Positions 26,101 through 37,000 of a DNA stretch of 64,000 bases are shown in pieces (positions within the stretch are counted from its first letter, which is position 1; each line of letters opens with the position of its first letter). Origin of the DNA: Dipetalonema caudispina (taxonomy: Eukaryota > Nematoda > Chromadorea > Rhabditida > Onchocercidae); assembly GCA_013365325.1 (NCBI GenBank), contig JABVXV010000176.1, forward strand, positions 1 through 64,000, in the 5' to 3' direction. The notes beneath the pieces are model-generated. The model had not been told where the DNA came from and did not search any database. It was given only the letters and a program-made list of their open reading frames with translations. The position numbers and the translations under genes were made by a program.

Positions 26101-26551
26101 ATGGAAATATTTTAAGCTCATTTGACATATTTTTGAGCATATTTGCACAGCAATTCTATCCCTTGCTTGAATTCTTCGACTTATCAGCATAAACCAACGA
26201 ATAAATTACAATGGATAGTTGAACATTCATTTTCATCTCCAAGACAATTTCACTGCATTAAAATTTTAATAATTACTGTCTCAAAAAAAAAAAAAAAAAA
26301 ATGCGCTTAACGATTGGACAATCTTCCTCAGTTAAGCGCAACTTTTTTTTTTTTTTTTTTGAAATAATAATTGTTAAAATAAGGCTTTTACAATTCATAT
26401 TTATCGCTCACGCTAGAAATTTTTTACATATTATTTTTCGCATCATTTCAAAAACTTCAATGTAATTTTTGATTTCTACAAAAAATAAAGACAAAGAAAA
26501 ATTTTGAACAATACAAAGTATTCTTCGAAAAAAGTTCGAAAACATCTAGTT
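23157..26551. other. Convergent spacer between PDH kinase and TMEM120
   Basis: About 3.4 kb, very AT-rich, with A/T homopolymers near 24773, 24840, 25149 and 25780. Apart from the inverted repeat at 26264-26380 I see no RNA gene or mobile element. Open frames such as 25319-25540 (+) have no recognisable signature. Confidence 0.55.
26264..26380. repeat. Inverted repeat with poly(A)/poly(T) arms, MITE-like
   Basis: From outside to inside the left arm has TTTTAATAATTACTGTCTC, then 19 A, then TGCGCTTAAC. The right arm has GTTAAGCGCA, AC, then 18 T and GAAATAATAATTGTTAAAA. The inner 10 bp pair perfectly, the A and T runs pair, and the outer 15-18 bp are largely complementary. The 19-nt loop itself holds GATTG-GA-CAATC. 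The element lies about 170 bp past the TMEM120 stop. I found no clear target-site duplication. Confidence 0.75.
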
Positions 26552-28877
26552 TCATTCCATTTTAGCAGGTGAATTTGTGCGATATTTAGATCGAAGAGCT
26601 ACTAAAGTGCTCGTTCGTCTACCTTGCTTCCATTTATTTACAAGAACCGAAAGTAATGTGGACACATTGCAGCAAGCCACTAAGAAGAATCCGTATGCAA
26701 GAATTTGCACCTGTAATATTACATTTAATTATTGAACTAAAAAGATTACGCAGCAAAGTTTTAGACTAGAAATAAAGCTAATCGAATTCCTTATCTTCCC
26801 CATATTTCCACCTTCTTATATTTGATTTTAATTTCAAAACAATTAGAAATTTATAAGTGATAACACAAATTTTGGTTCATAGAAATAATTAGAAAAGAAT
26901 TACCTGCCACTGACTGATACAAATTGGTGCTTTTGAAAGGTGATATAATTTATAGGAATTATAGAACTGGAAAACATACGTTAGCATAAGGAAGGGTATT
27001 AAAAAAGTTAATCCTTTGAACATCCAGCTGCTAAATCCCTCTGAAATAAGAAATAGCGCAAAAATAAGCAGTAATACAGACATTAATTTGAATATTGTAA
27101 TTCTTATCAGAATTTCTCTTACCGACGGATATATCCATGCTGTATCGTTGTCCTAATGCATGCAAACGTCGTAGACATCCAGTTTGGTAACGACATTGCA
27201 AAAGCTAAAAATAAAAATGTTACATTTTATGGAGGCTAATCCATGAAAGACAAAAATTTTGCTCAATAATTTGATAAGAATCTACAAATTAAGCATAATA
27301 ACGAACCTGAACAAAAGATAGAAAAAAGCAAAACATGATAAACTGTGTCCGAATACTTCGATAACATTCGCCATCACTCCATGTTACAGTTATACCGGAA
27401 AGTACACAGGAGACGTAATGATGCATTATCCACCAGCCTTTAATCCTAAAATTGTGGTAAAATTATTAGGAGAGCTTTATTCCTAATAATTTGAATGTTT
27501 ATAACTGAAAATTTTGAGAATAAAATTGGACAAAATATAATGACATAATACCTCGATCCATTAATTCGTAATATTGCTTCACGTATTGTCAAGGTGCAAT
27601 AAAACCATACCAACACGAAATTTATCACTAAATCGAGAATTCTAAAATAAAAAAAAATGTGAAATTCACGACGATATAACGTTAAATTGCTAACTTAGAG
27701 AACAAATTGTGATCTAGATTTTGTAGTAAATCATGTAGTGATAATGTTACATAGGAATGGAATTTAAGTTGTTCTGTATATACCCTCTATAATTTAACGA
27801 TGTTTCCTTTTTTTCCATTGAAAACAAAACAAAAGAAAAATGAACCTGGATGTAAATATGTAAGCGAGAAAGAGAAGAAATAATAGAGCACAGTTTACGG
27901 TAACTTTGAACTTCTCATATTCCTGTTTATATCGATAACGATCATTTTTATTCATTAATGAAACATTTAAGTTACTACCGAGGATAATCGATAGATACAA
28001 CCTGAAATTACAAAAAATTTCCATTTCACAGTCAGTCATATATTTCACCATAAAGAAATGTCTTTCTATTTAAGTTTGATTTTAATTATCGAAAGTAAGA
28101 AACAATTTAACTTAAAGATGCGTAACTTTTAAGAAGGATTACATTCATACATTTCACTTACCCATTACCTTGTACAGGTAATTCACCCATCATATCTTGT
28201 GATCTCCTCTGTAATTCTGCGACACTTTCTTTCATCTTTTTCAAACATTCAGCGTTTTCAAGTTGTTCTTTACCTTTCAAGCTAAAAATGAGTTACATTT
28301 GGCAAATAATTTGATCATATATCTTTCAAAAACACAAATAAAAGAAAAAAAAAAAGAACGATAACTGAACAAATGAAAACAACCTTCTCAGAGATTCTTT
28401 TATCTTTGATATCTGATATAGGCAATGTTTCACTGCTTTTTGACATCCTTCTTGCAATTTCGACACTTCTTTTAATTTACCCAAATATATACGATGACGA
28501 TCCTGCAAAAATTCTTTCAAAATTTTCAAATTTTAATTGAAAAAGTATTTATAGTACTTACATAAACTGCTAAATCCCGGATTCACCTGAACTTTACCTA
28601 ATTCATCTACTAATTAAAATCACCCAAAAATACGTAAATATAGCACAAAGGATATATACACAAAAGACTTCAAAAGATTATATCATGAGGTTTCTATTTT
28701 TTTTTCCTTCTTTGATTTATAATTTAAAATATATTAATCCACCAATTATGTTAGTAATATGATGATGAAGGAAGAAAAAGATAGGGAAAAATTGCAAACC
28801 TCAATTTCTTCAAATTCTTCTTTCAATGAATGCCATTCGTTGAATACAGACGTAAATGGGCTTTTCTCATCTACCAT
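26552..28877 (-). CDS. TMEM120: TMEM120 family multi-pass membrane protein
   Basis: Homologue of human TMEM120A/B (TMPIT), nuclear-envelope/ER membrane proteins linked to fat metabolism; TMEM120A was also proposed as TACAN. Exon 1 (28803-28877) encodes [20 protein letters not shown]; next is an N-terminal coiled coil with [17 protein letters not shown] (about 28384-28504) and an exon with [19 protein letters not shown] (about 28163-28283). The conserved membrane region follows: [20 protein letters not shown] and [10 protein letters not shown] (about 27890-28005), [20 protein letters not shown] and GSR, then [59 protein letters not shown], and a last exon [20 protein letters not shown] ending NSPAKME. 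The stop is at 26552-26554. All hallmark blocks are in family order. A TTTCTAG acceptor lies 2 nt before the ATG. Confidence 0.95.
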
Positions 28878-31071
28878 AGCTAGAAATCTTAACATTTTAA
28901 AATTAAATTCTTTAAATTGAAAGGTAAAGTATGCATGGTAGATAATTTATTAAGTTTATAACTTGAGGAAAGCTTTATTAATTTTTTTTTTTTCATAGAA
29001 TATTTCTTAGAAATACTTCACTGTTGTTCCAATAGATCATATTTTACAAATTAATGGGAAATTGGGAAAGTAAATGTGATAAAAATTCATAAAATTGTTA
29101 GCGAAAGTGTAAAATTCAAATTAAAATCATATCCCAACCGATAATTTATTATAGGAAAGAAAATGTTTGGATGAAACGGAAAAATAATAATCGTAATATA
29201 GGTGTGAAATTTTCAGAAAATATTCAACATTATAAGATTTTGTAAAAATACCAAAACGAATATGTCAATTTTCTATTGATTGAACATATAATTACTGAAT
29301 TGTTAAAACTAAGCGTAAACTGACAAAATTCTGAAATTTCTGATAAATATTAAAAAAATATGAGAGAGCTGTATGTTCGAAAAATACACTATGCTTTAAA
29401 ATGGAAGAATAAAGGTCAAAAAAGGTCATCAATAATATTGACTAGAATAGAAAAAAGGCAACAAAGACTGAACTATGAGAATATTACCTCATCAAAAGAT
29501 ATGCGATTTCTATTAATTTTTTAAAATCACTTTGATCAACAACAACAAGCATCTCTTACTACGAAAAGCTTTTTTCTAAAATAAAGTGATAGTTATTTTG
29601 AATCATACAATGGATAATTTAAACTTGAATTTTATAAAAAAATTTACGATAATTTCAAAAATAAACTTGAAAAGAATGAATTATCAATAATATCTAAGAT
29701 TTGCAAAAATTACACTATCTTTGATAGAATTTAAACTTATCATACGATTACTAAGTTCAAATTCGAAGAAGGATTTAATAGCTAATAAATTGTCACATTA
29801 TTTATAGGATTATTATGTTTTTAATTTCATCATTTTTTGCTCTAAATTAGTAAAATTTTTGATCCATTCATTATGGTGTAAATTTTACATGGAATTATTT
29901 TTAAGTGATAGCAAAGTATCAAATGTATTTGTAGGGAAGAAAATGCTTCTTTGTATAAATATTTATGGAAGAGAAATTCAAAGAAATGAAAATAATTTAC
30001 AAATATTTGATGCATCATTTTATTATTAAAATGAAATATACGATTAGATAAATAGATAGATAGTATTACTGAAAAAGAAATTGAAATATGATAAGGAAAA
30101 ATGAAAGTAATGATTATAAAAGAAATAGTATTTAAAAGGATATAAAAGATATGGAATAGTAATAATAATAATAATAATAGGAATGATAATGATAACAATA
30201 AAATTGATACTAATTAAAATAATACTATTCAAGAGAGATACTATTAATGATAATAACACAAAATTACATCAACAAATATGAATACTATTAAGAGATAAGA
30301 AAAAATGCAACAGTTAAAGATAAACAAATTAGGAATGAATAAATTATCTTAAATGATGATAATTTAAAGAATGATAACATATCGGATAATACATATAAAA
30401 AAATTTAAATCATATCATTAGAAATATTAGAAGAGATGATTTGAAGATATTAAATGATACTAATAATAGTGATAAATTAATAATAAATTATTGTAATTTA
30501 TAATTTCACTATCATAAGGAAATTAATCATTGTCAATTCTCATAATTAATTAATCATCATTTTCTCTATTTGTTCACTTGTTTACTTCCTTCTTTTTTTT
30601 TTTTTTTTTCACATATTGTCGTAGTGAATATTAGTACGACGGACAAATATTGTTTTAAATGGTAAATGGAAGTTCACAAAATGATTTAAAATTTAGAAAT
30701 TAGATAATAATAGGAATAAATGATGAAATATCTCTGTTGTTATATTCGATAAATGAATCATTAAATGATTAATTTTTTACATAAATAATTAATTGAAATA
30801 TATAATCGAAAAATAATAGGGCAATAAATGACTTAAAAAGAGTGAATAAATTCATTTCAAAACTTATCATTTTATACCAAAAGATGAATTTTATTCGAAT
30901 GAAAAATTGAAATTCAACAAAAATCAATAATGCAATAAAATAATCTTTAAAAAATTTCAAAAAAAAAAAAAAAAAAATGTAAAATAAATAATATGTTTAG
31001 ATGATTTTGTTGGATTTGTCTATTCTTTTTTGCTCATTAATTATCTAGAAAAAAAAAAAATGCAAGAGAAG

Positions 31072-31142
31072 TTTTTCTTTTTTTTTTTCTTTTTTTTTTC
31101 TAAATGATTATAAAAAAAAGAAAAAAAAAAAAAAAAAAAAAA
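31072..31142. repeat. T-rich then A-rich tract, fold-back capable
   Basis: About 30 nt of almost pure T (two C interruptions) is followed, after a 12-nt spacer, by about 30 nt of almost pure A (one G). The two halves could pair. Confidence 0.7.
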
Positions 31143-32210
31143 TGGAAGCAAAAATGATTGATGAGAAAAAGAATGTGAAATTATTTTCAAATCAAATCAC
31201 CATAGAGTTAAATTTTCGATTTTTGTGATACAATTGATTTATGAACTTTAAAAGGAATTTATAAGAAGGGAAGAAAGAAGAAAAAAAAAGAGAGAAAGAA
31301 ATGATTAAAAATTATTTTCTTATCTTACAATTTTTTTCTTCCATTAAATGCATAAGGTCAAGTTACAACATTAACACATATTGACATCATTCTTCTCACT
31401 TTATGGTTTATATTAAAAAAAAAAAAAAAAAAAAGAATCCATCTATTTCTGGTATTGAATGAAATTTATGAAAAAATAAAAAATAAAATTATTTTGAGAA
31501 TTTTTGCTATTAATTAATGAAATGTTAGCAAAATGATAATAGAAAATAGCAAATTTAATATGAATGATTTTGTTTACATTATGTGCGAAGAAAATATTCC
31601 ATAATAATTAATCAAAAAATAACCAGTTCAAAAGAAAAAAAAAAAAAAAAATACTATTCTTTATCTATACTATAAATTCAAGAAGAATAGAAAAAAGGTG
31701 GAATTTTATCGCTGAAAATAAATAAAGAAAAAAAAAAAAATGGGAAAGGCAAATTTAGAATTTTCTTGAAGCTTAAATTAATATCAATGAATTTGATAAC
31801 TTAGCTAAATTTTTCTAAAAATATTTGCTTATCTTTTGAAAATTGATAAACAACAACAACAACATATCATTCAGCAAATCCAAAAAAACAGTAGCTTTTT
31901 TTTTTTCCTTACTAAAACTATCCATTTCTGATGAAAAAAAAAAAACTAAGAAATTGCTCCTTTCATTTTTGGGAAATCCAATAAATCCATGAAAAATCTG
32001 CATTCCTCAAGAATTCTCAGAATTTTTCCATTATTATTGAAAGTAAAAGCGTTTGCATCGATTTTTAGCAAAGAGAACCAATCAAAAAAAAAATAAAAAT
32101 TAACAAATCAATAGAAATTTTAATAAAATTTCATCATAAATTATGTACAAATCATACTTTAATGAATTATTGAATATTATGCCGAAATAGTTATTAACCT
32201 GTAATAACAC

Positions 32211-32211
<1 letters not shown>

Positions 32212-32261
<50 letters not shown>

Positions 32262-32283
32262 TAATAATAATAATAATAATAAC

Positions 32284-32322
<39 letters not shown>
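32212..32322. repeat. (TAA)n microsatellite, array 1
   Basis: About 110 bp of TAA/ATA triplets interrupted by CAA at two places. Confidence 0.95.
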
Positions 32323-32411
32323 CAAAAGAACAATAAGTTCGAAGATACGTAATAATACAGGCAGAGCATGAATTCATAAATAATATCATGATTAAGGAAA
32401 CATGAGTAAAC

Positions 32412-32484
<73 letters not shown>

Positions 32485-32504
32485 GTAATAATAATAATAA
32501 TAAG
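32412..32504. repeat. (TAA)n microsatellite, array 2
   Basis: About 93 bp of AAT triplets with one TAG interruption, 90 bp beyond the first array. The two were probably expanded from one locus. Confidence 0.95.
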
Positions 32505-32622
32505 TAATATATATAATGGCAAGCTAGAATGATTACACTGTTTACAATTATTGAAGCAATACTATGATGCAAAAAATTCGAAGAGCAAGCTATTAACATA
32601 ATGAGACATCTCCAAAAGAACA

Positions 32623-32716
32623 GTTATCGGTCCTGCAATTTCATACCTCATAATCCTGAAATTTATTTTGGAATAAATTTAAGAATCATGAGGTATGAAA
32701 TTACAGAATCGATAAC
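32623..32716. repeat. 94-nt hairpin: 44-nt arms, 6-nt loop
   Basis: Left arm 32623-32666 starts GTTATCGGTCCTGCAATTTC; right arm 32673-32716 ends TTACAGAATCGATAAC. The arms are equal in length, align with no indels and differ at six positions. In a minus-strand transcript four of the six differences become G-U wobbles; in a plus-strand transcript only one does. A run of about 16 T follows directly on the plus strand. It may be a fold-back element or a small-RNA precursor. Confidence 0.85.
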
Positions 32717-32881
32717 TTTTTTTTTTTTTTTGCCAGATGCGCAGTTGAACGAATAGTTTTGGCATATTTCTCATTCAGCTATTTGTTAATTATGTAATTT
32801 CGAATTTAACAAAATTATGCAAGTGGAAACTTCAAAAGGTTATTCTTAAAAAAAAAAACCCAAAAAAATGTCGTCAATCTT

Positions 32882-32910
32882 AAAGCGCTTTCTTAAAAAA
32901 AAAGCGCTTT
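32882..32910. repeat. Repeated palindrome AAAGCGCTTT
   Basis: The 10-bp palindrome AAAGCGCTTT occurs at 32882-32891 and 32901-32910, 19 bp apart start to start and on the same helical face within about two turns, separated by CTTAAAAAA. Confidence 0.8.
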
Positions 32911-33271
32911 ATTAGGGCTTTCTCCAGCTTATATGCATAAATTTTTCAATCATACGAACAAAAACAATGAAATTTCAAAGATAAAATTTAACAAAAATGA
33001 AATTTAGGGGAATGAAATAGATCAAGCAATAATGAGGCTCAAATGAAAATAATACAATTTCGTCTATCAAGAAAAAAAAAAAACAATTGAAACTGACCAT
33101 AAAACAAACAGAAAGAATGGCAAACAAACAGAAAGAATTCTTAAAGTTCCAACAAAATTAAACATTTTGCTTTTTGTTCAAAAGAATAATAAAAAAAAAA
33201 AAGACGAGCTGAAGGAGATGTGAAACGTTTAGTAAAGTTGTGAGCAAAATAAATAAAAGCAAACATTCAAG

Positions 33272-33304
<33 letters not shown>

Positions 33305-34029
33305 CCATCCTTTCAAAGTGTAACTCAATTCCTGAAGGAAGAAACAAAGCACTATGATAGCAAGGCTAAAGAGTTTAGTCCACGTCATATGAAAGCTAAA
33401 AATAGATCAGAAGAAATCAATTAAAAATTGAACTAAAAATTTTTTTATGCAAATAGGTGATAAGGATCCACTTGCAATACATTTGCTCTCATTTGCATTT
33501 CCAGTTTTTTGAAATTCTAATATTTAATGTAGCATCTATATATATATGAACTTGCTGATGTAAAAGACGTGCATTTAAATTAATTACCTTTCACATCGGT
33601 AAATATTTTAAGTTTGACAAACAAAGGAATGTTGTTAATGTTGTAAATGCACTTAATCATATTTTCGGATAAGAACTACCATATGGAACTCATAGACATG
33701 CAAGCTAAATCCGATTACTTCCCACTATAGAAATATGATGTTTGGAAATAAATGAAAACACCCTGTGTAGTAAGGGGTCGTTTCACGGCATTACCTTATG
33801 TACAGCATTTAGAATTACTTAGAATTTCTCTTTTTCTGTCCAACAGTTAAAAAAATTTAACTTTATGTCCAAGGGTATATTTTTAAATCGATATTCTAAA
33901 CATTAATTTTTTAAACATCGATTTGAAAAGTCAGTGGAAAGAATCAAAAAATCAAGACAATAAAACAACATTTCGTACTTAAAACAGCCACTTCAATTCA
34001 CTTAAATTACTACCTAAATTTAAATCATT

Positions 34030-37000
34030 TCAAATGGCAGTTTCACGCTCGAATGTGGGTAAGAAACTCATTCTTCCAAGATGACGTTGCGGAATTGATT
34101 CAGCTTGCATTTTTTGTTTTTCTACAATTTCACTTGCACGTGTGAAGCCGTTATAACCATTATTAGCAAGCTGCAAAAACAGAAAGAGAAATAAGAAACT
34201 ATGACAAAACCAAAACAAAATGAAGTTTGTCACTTGCACAAAAACATGAAAGAACCTGTTGCAAACATATTTATTTGCATAGGCTAGGAATACAAATATA
34301 TATATATATTTATACATACATATAGAAGACCCAAGCTGTCCTCCACTTTATATTTCCTCTTTCGCTCCCTTTATTTGCTAAATATAAATCAGACAAACCT
34401 TAACAGCATTCTAGCCAATAATTGAAAAAGGAAATCATGATCCTAAATGTTATATTCCTTTCATCTTTTAGTACTTATTTATGCTTCTTTGTTATGGTAT
34501 GAATAGGACAAAAAGTTTACCACCAGTTAGAAAATCCCACTAAAAGGTCTCGTTTCATTATTGCGATAAATTAAATGATTCAAGTAAATTTAAAATTTAA
34601 AAAAATACCTCTTTCGGTGGCGGTAGAATAAGCCGTCTGGCCTCAGGGATTTGCAATGGATAATACTCAGCACGATGAATAGCTAAAGCTGGACCCCACT
34701 CATTTTCTGGACAAAACAGATCCAACCACCGTTGAACAAATGTCCCGTTTGCTGAGCAAAATTTCACCACCGCTGTTACGGGAATAGCAATCAGCGGTGC
34801 AAGCGAAATACCCCAACCAATACGTTCTGCATATTTCGGATATTTGTATTTTTCGTATTCCATAGGTTTGTATGCAAACCAAGCTAACGATAACAGTGCC
34901 TACAACAAACGATTAATCCTCTTGTAATCTTCCAGAAGCACAAAATATTTGAAGACAGCGATTGAGAACTAGCAACTGATTTCTAGATCTCTGGAATTTC
35001 TGAATATTTTTGCAGAACGTCTCGTTGTAACGTAGCACATTTTCATCATGCATGCATAATTTCCAAAAAAATACTTACAAGATATATAAAAGGACAGACA
35101 AATTTCCATAAAATCTTCCAAACAATATAAGGGGGCGGATAAAAACCAATCATCCATTTAATGTTATCCAAAAAATTATCAACTCCTGCAAAAAGGCTGA
35201 ACATTTCGATTAATAAGAAAACATAAAATATGATAAAACTAATATGAAAAATGGAATATTTGAAAAATGAAAGAATACTTAGTTTTATACATCCTTACAA
35301 ATTAATTTCAATTGATGATTTTCGAATGCATGAAAATAATGTAAGTATAAGCAGTAGGCTTTTTTAACCTTTTTTTCATCGTTAACGCTTCCGTAACTTC
35401 TTTAGTTTGAGTTTTTCTTGATATTTTGTATCCTAAGTGTTAATAGAAAAGAAAAAAGTGAAACGATTTGGTACGACTAAATACATAAGATATAGAAATG
35501 CAAGTAAAATTGAAAATAAAATGCGAACCGTATGCCCACGAAATAGCCATACATTCCAGAAATGCTAATAGCACTAATGTCCAGGTCGTCGTAAAGTAAT
35601 CCAACAACAATAACCAATAAAAACCAGCCTGAACAAAGACTATATTTAGGTTCAGCTCTAACTTTAAGCTAGATTCAAAGACAATATTATTTATTTTCGA
35701 AACAAAATTCTTCTGCAGTGAAAGAAAGAATTATTCTGAATTTTAAGGAGAAAAAGAGGAAGTCAAAAATGATAACTTACTGCAGCGCAGAGAGGTATAC
35801 CAAGTGCGTAAAATACGACACATGTAAAGGCTAAAACATGACGATGATTACGTCGCAAACGTTCGGGAAATTCATCGCAAATCGCTGACACGATCGTTTC
35901 TATTGTTATACTCTAAATTTAACTTATATTGTTATTGCAACTATAGTACCAACTAAATCTCATTATAGCATTTAGGCCAAAATAGTTTAAGAAAGCTTGC
36001 CATTGTTGTTAGAATTATTGCCATAATCATTGCAAAATACAGTATGGAATAAATTGGTGCAACTGGCAACTTTGCAATTGCTTCCGGCAAATAAACAAAT
36101 ATAAGCTGCGCGCCACCTATAATATTTAAAAACCAACTATTTTCTATATAATCCAAACATTTGTTGGCAAACGAAATTTTGAAAAGGAAATACATAAATA
36201 AAAAGTGAGTCGAAGATTTTTATAAATTCATTAAATTCAACAAAAGCAACCTTTAAAACTAAATCTTTCAAGCGGGAGTTCCAGTTCATAACATAAAAAT
36301 CCAACAGCTGAAGATGCTAATGCCCCACAAAATAATGATGTTATAATATCGACAATACATAAAATCCAGGCATCCCTACGAAGAATGATTTATTTACACG
36401 ACAAATATATAACTAACATTTAGGAGAACAAATCAATAAAAAATTGAATGAATAAATAATGAGACACATATACATAAAAGGATAAACAATCGTCGCTGTC
36501 AATCAAACTTATTTCTTCACAGAGGAGTAAATTTGCACAAATACTGTGAGTTCAGTATGTAGTACCAAAATCTTACTTAATTGAAAACATAAATACTCAC
36601 TTCAAAATGTTATTGTGAAATCTGTTGTAACTCGCAAGTGTAACCAAACCACCAGTGCAACATAACAAGGAATAAAATACCTGCCCAGCTGCTGTACCCC
36701 ACACCTGGTTAAGGAAGTGGACTAAAATAAAAAAAAAAAAAAAAAAAAAAAAAAAACATTTATTACATCGGATTTCGACTTCCTTTCGTTAAATTTAATG
36801 ATGCGCTGCATGCAGTAAAGTTCCCTTCAAATTCTTACAAATTTTTTCGAGAAAAAAAGTCCGAATCGGACATTAAAAAACGCAATAAATAATCACCGTC
36901 AAATCAGCCAAGAATTTCCATGTTGGTGTATAAAAATACATAAGACCAGCGATAGAACCTGGTAACGTCAGAAAACGAACGAATAACACAAACAGTACCA

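Larger units (their letters stand above)
28878..34029. other. Large AT-rich spacer with dense simple repeats
   Basis: About 5.2 kb between the TMEM120 start and the 3' end of the SLC6 gene (same strand). It contains many A or T runs of 12-21 nt, two TAA arrays, a T-run/A-run pair, a strong hairpin at 32623-32716 and a repeated palindrome at 32882-32910. Long poly-Leu, poly-Ile and poly-Tyr frames here are translations of TAA repeats. No real gene seen. Confidence 0.65.

Noticed and set aside
32100..32599. Long minus-strand frames rich in Leu, Ile or Tyr
   Set aside because: They are translations of the TAA microsatellites in three frames and have no other protein signal.
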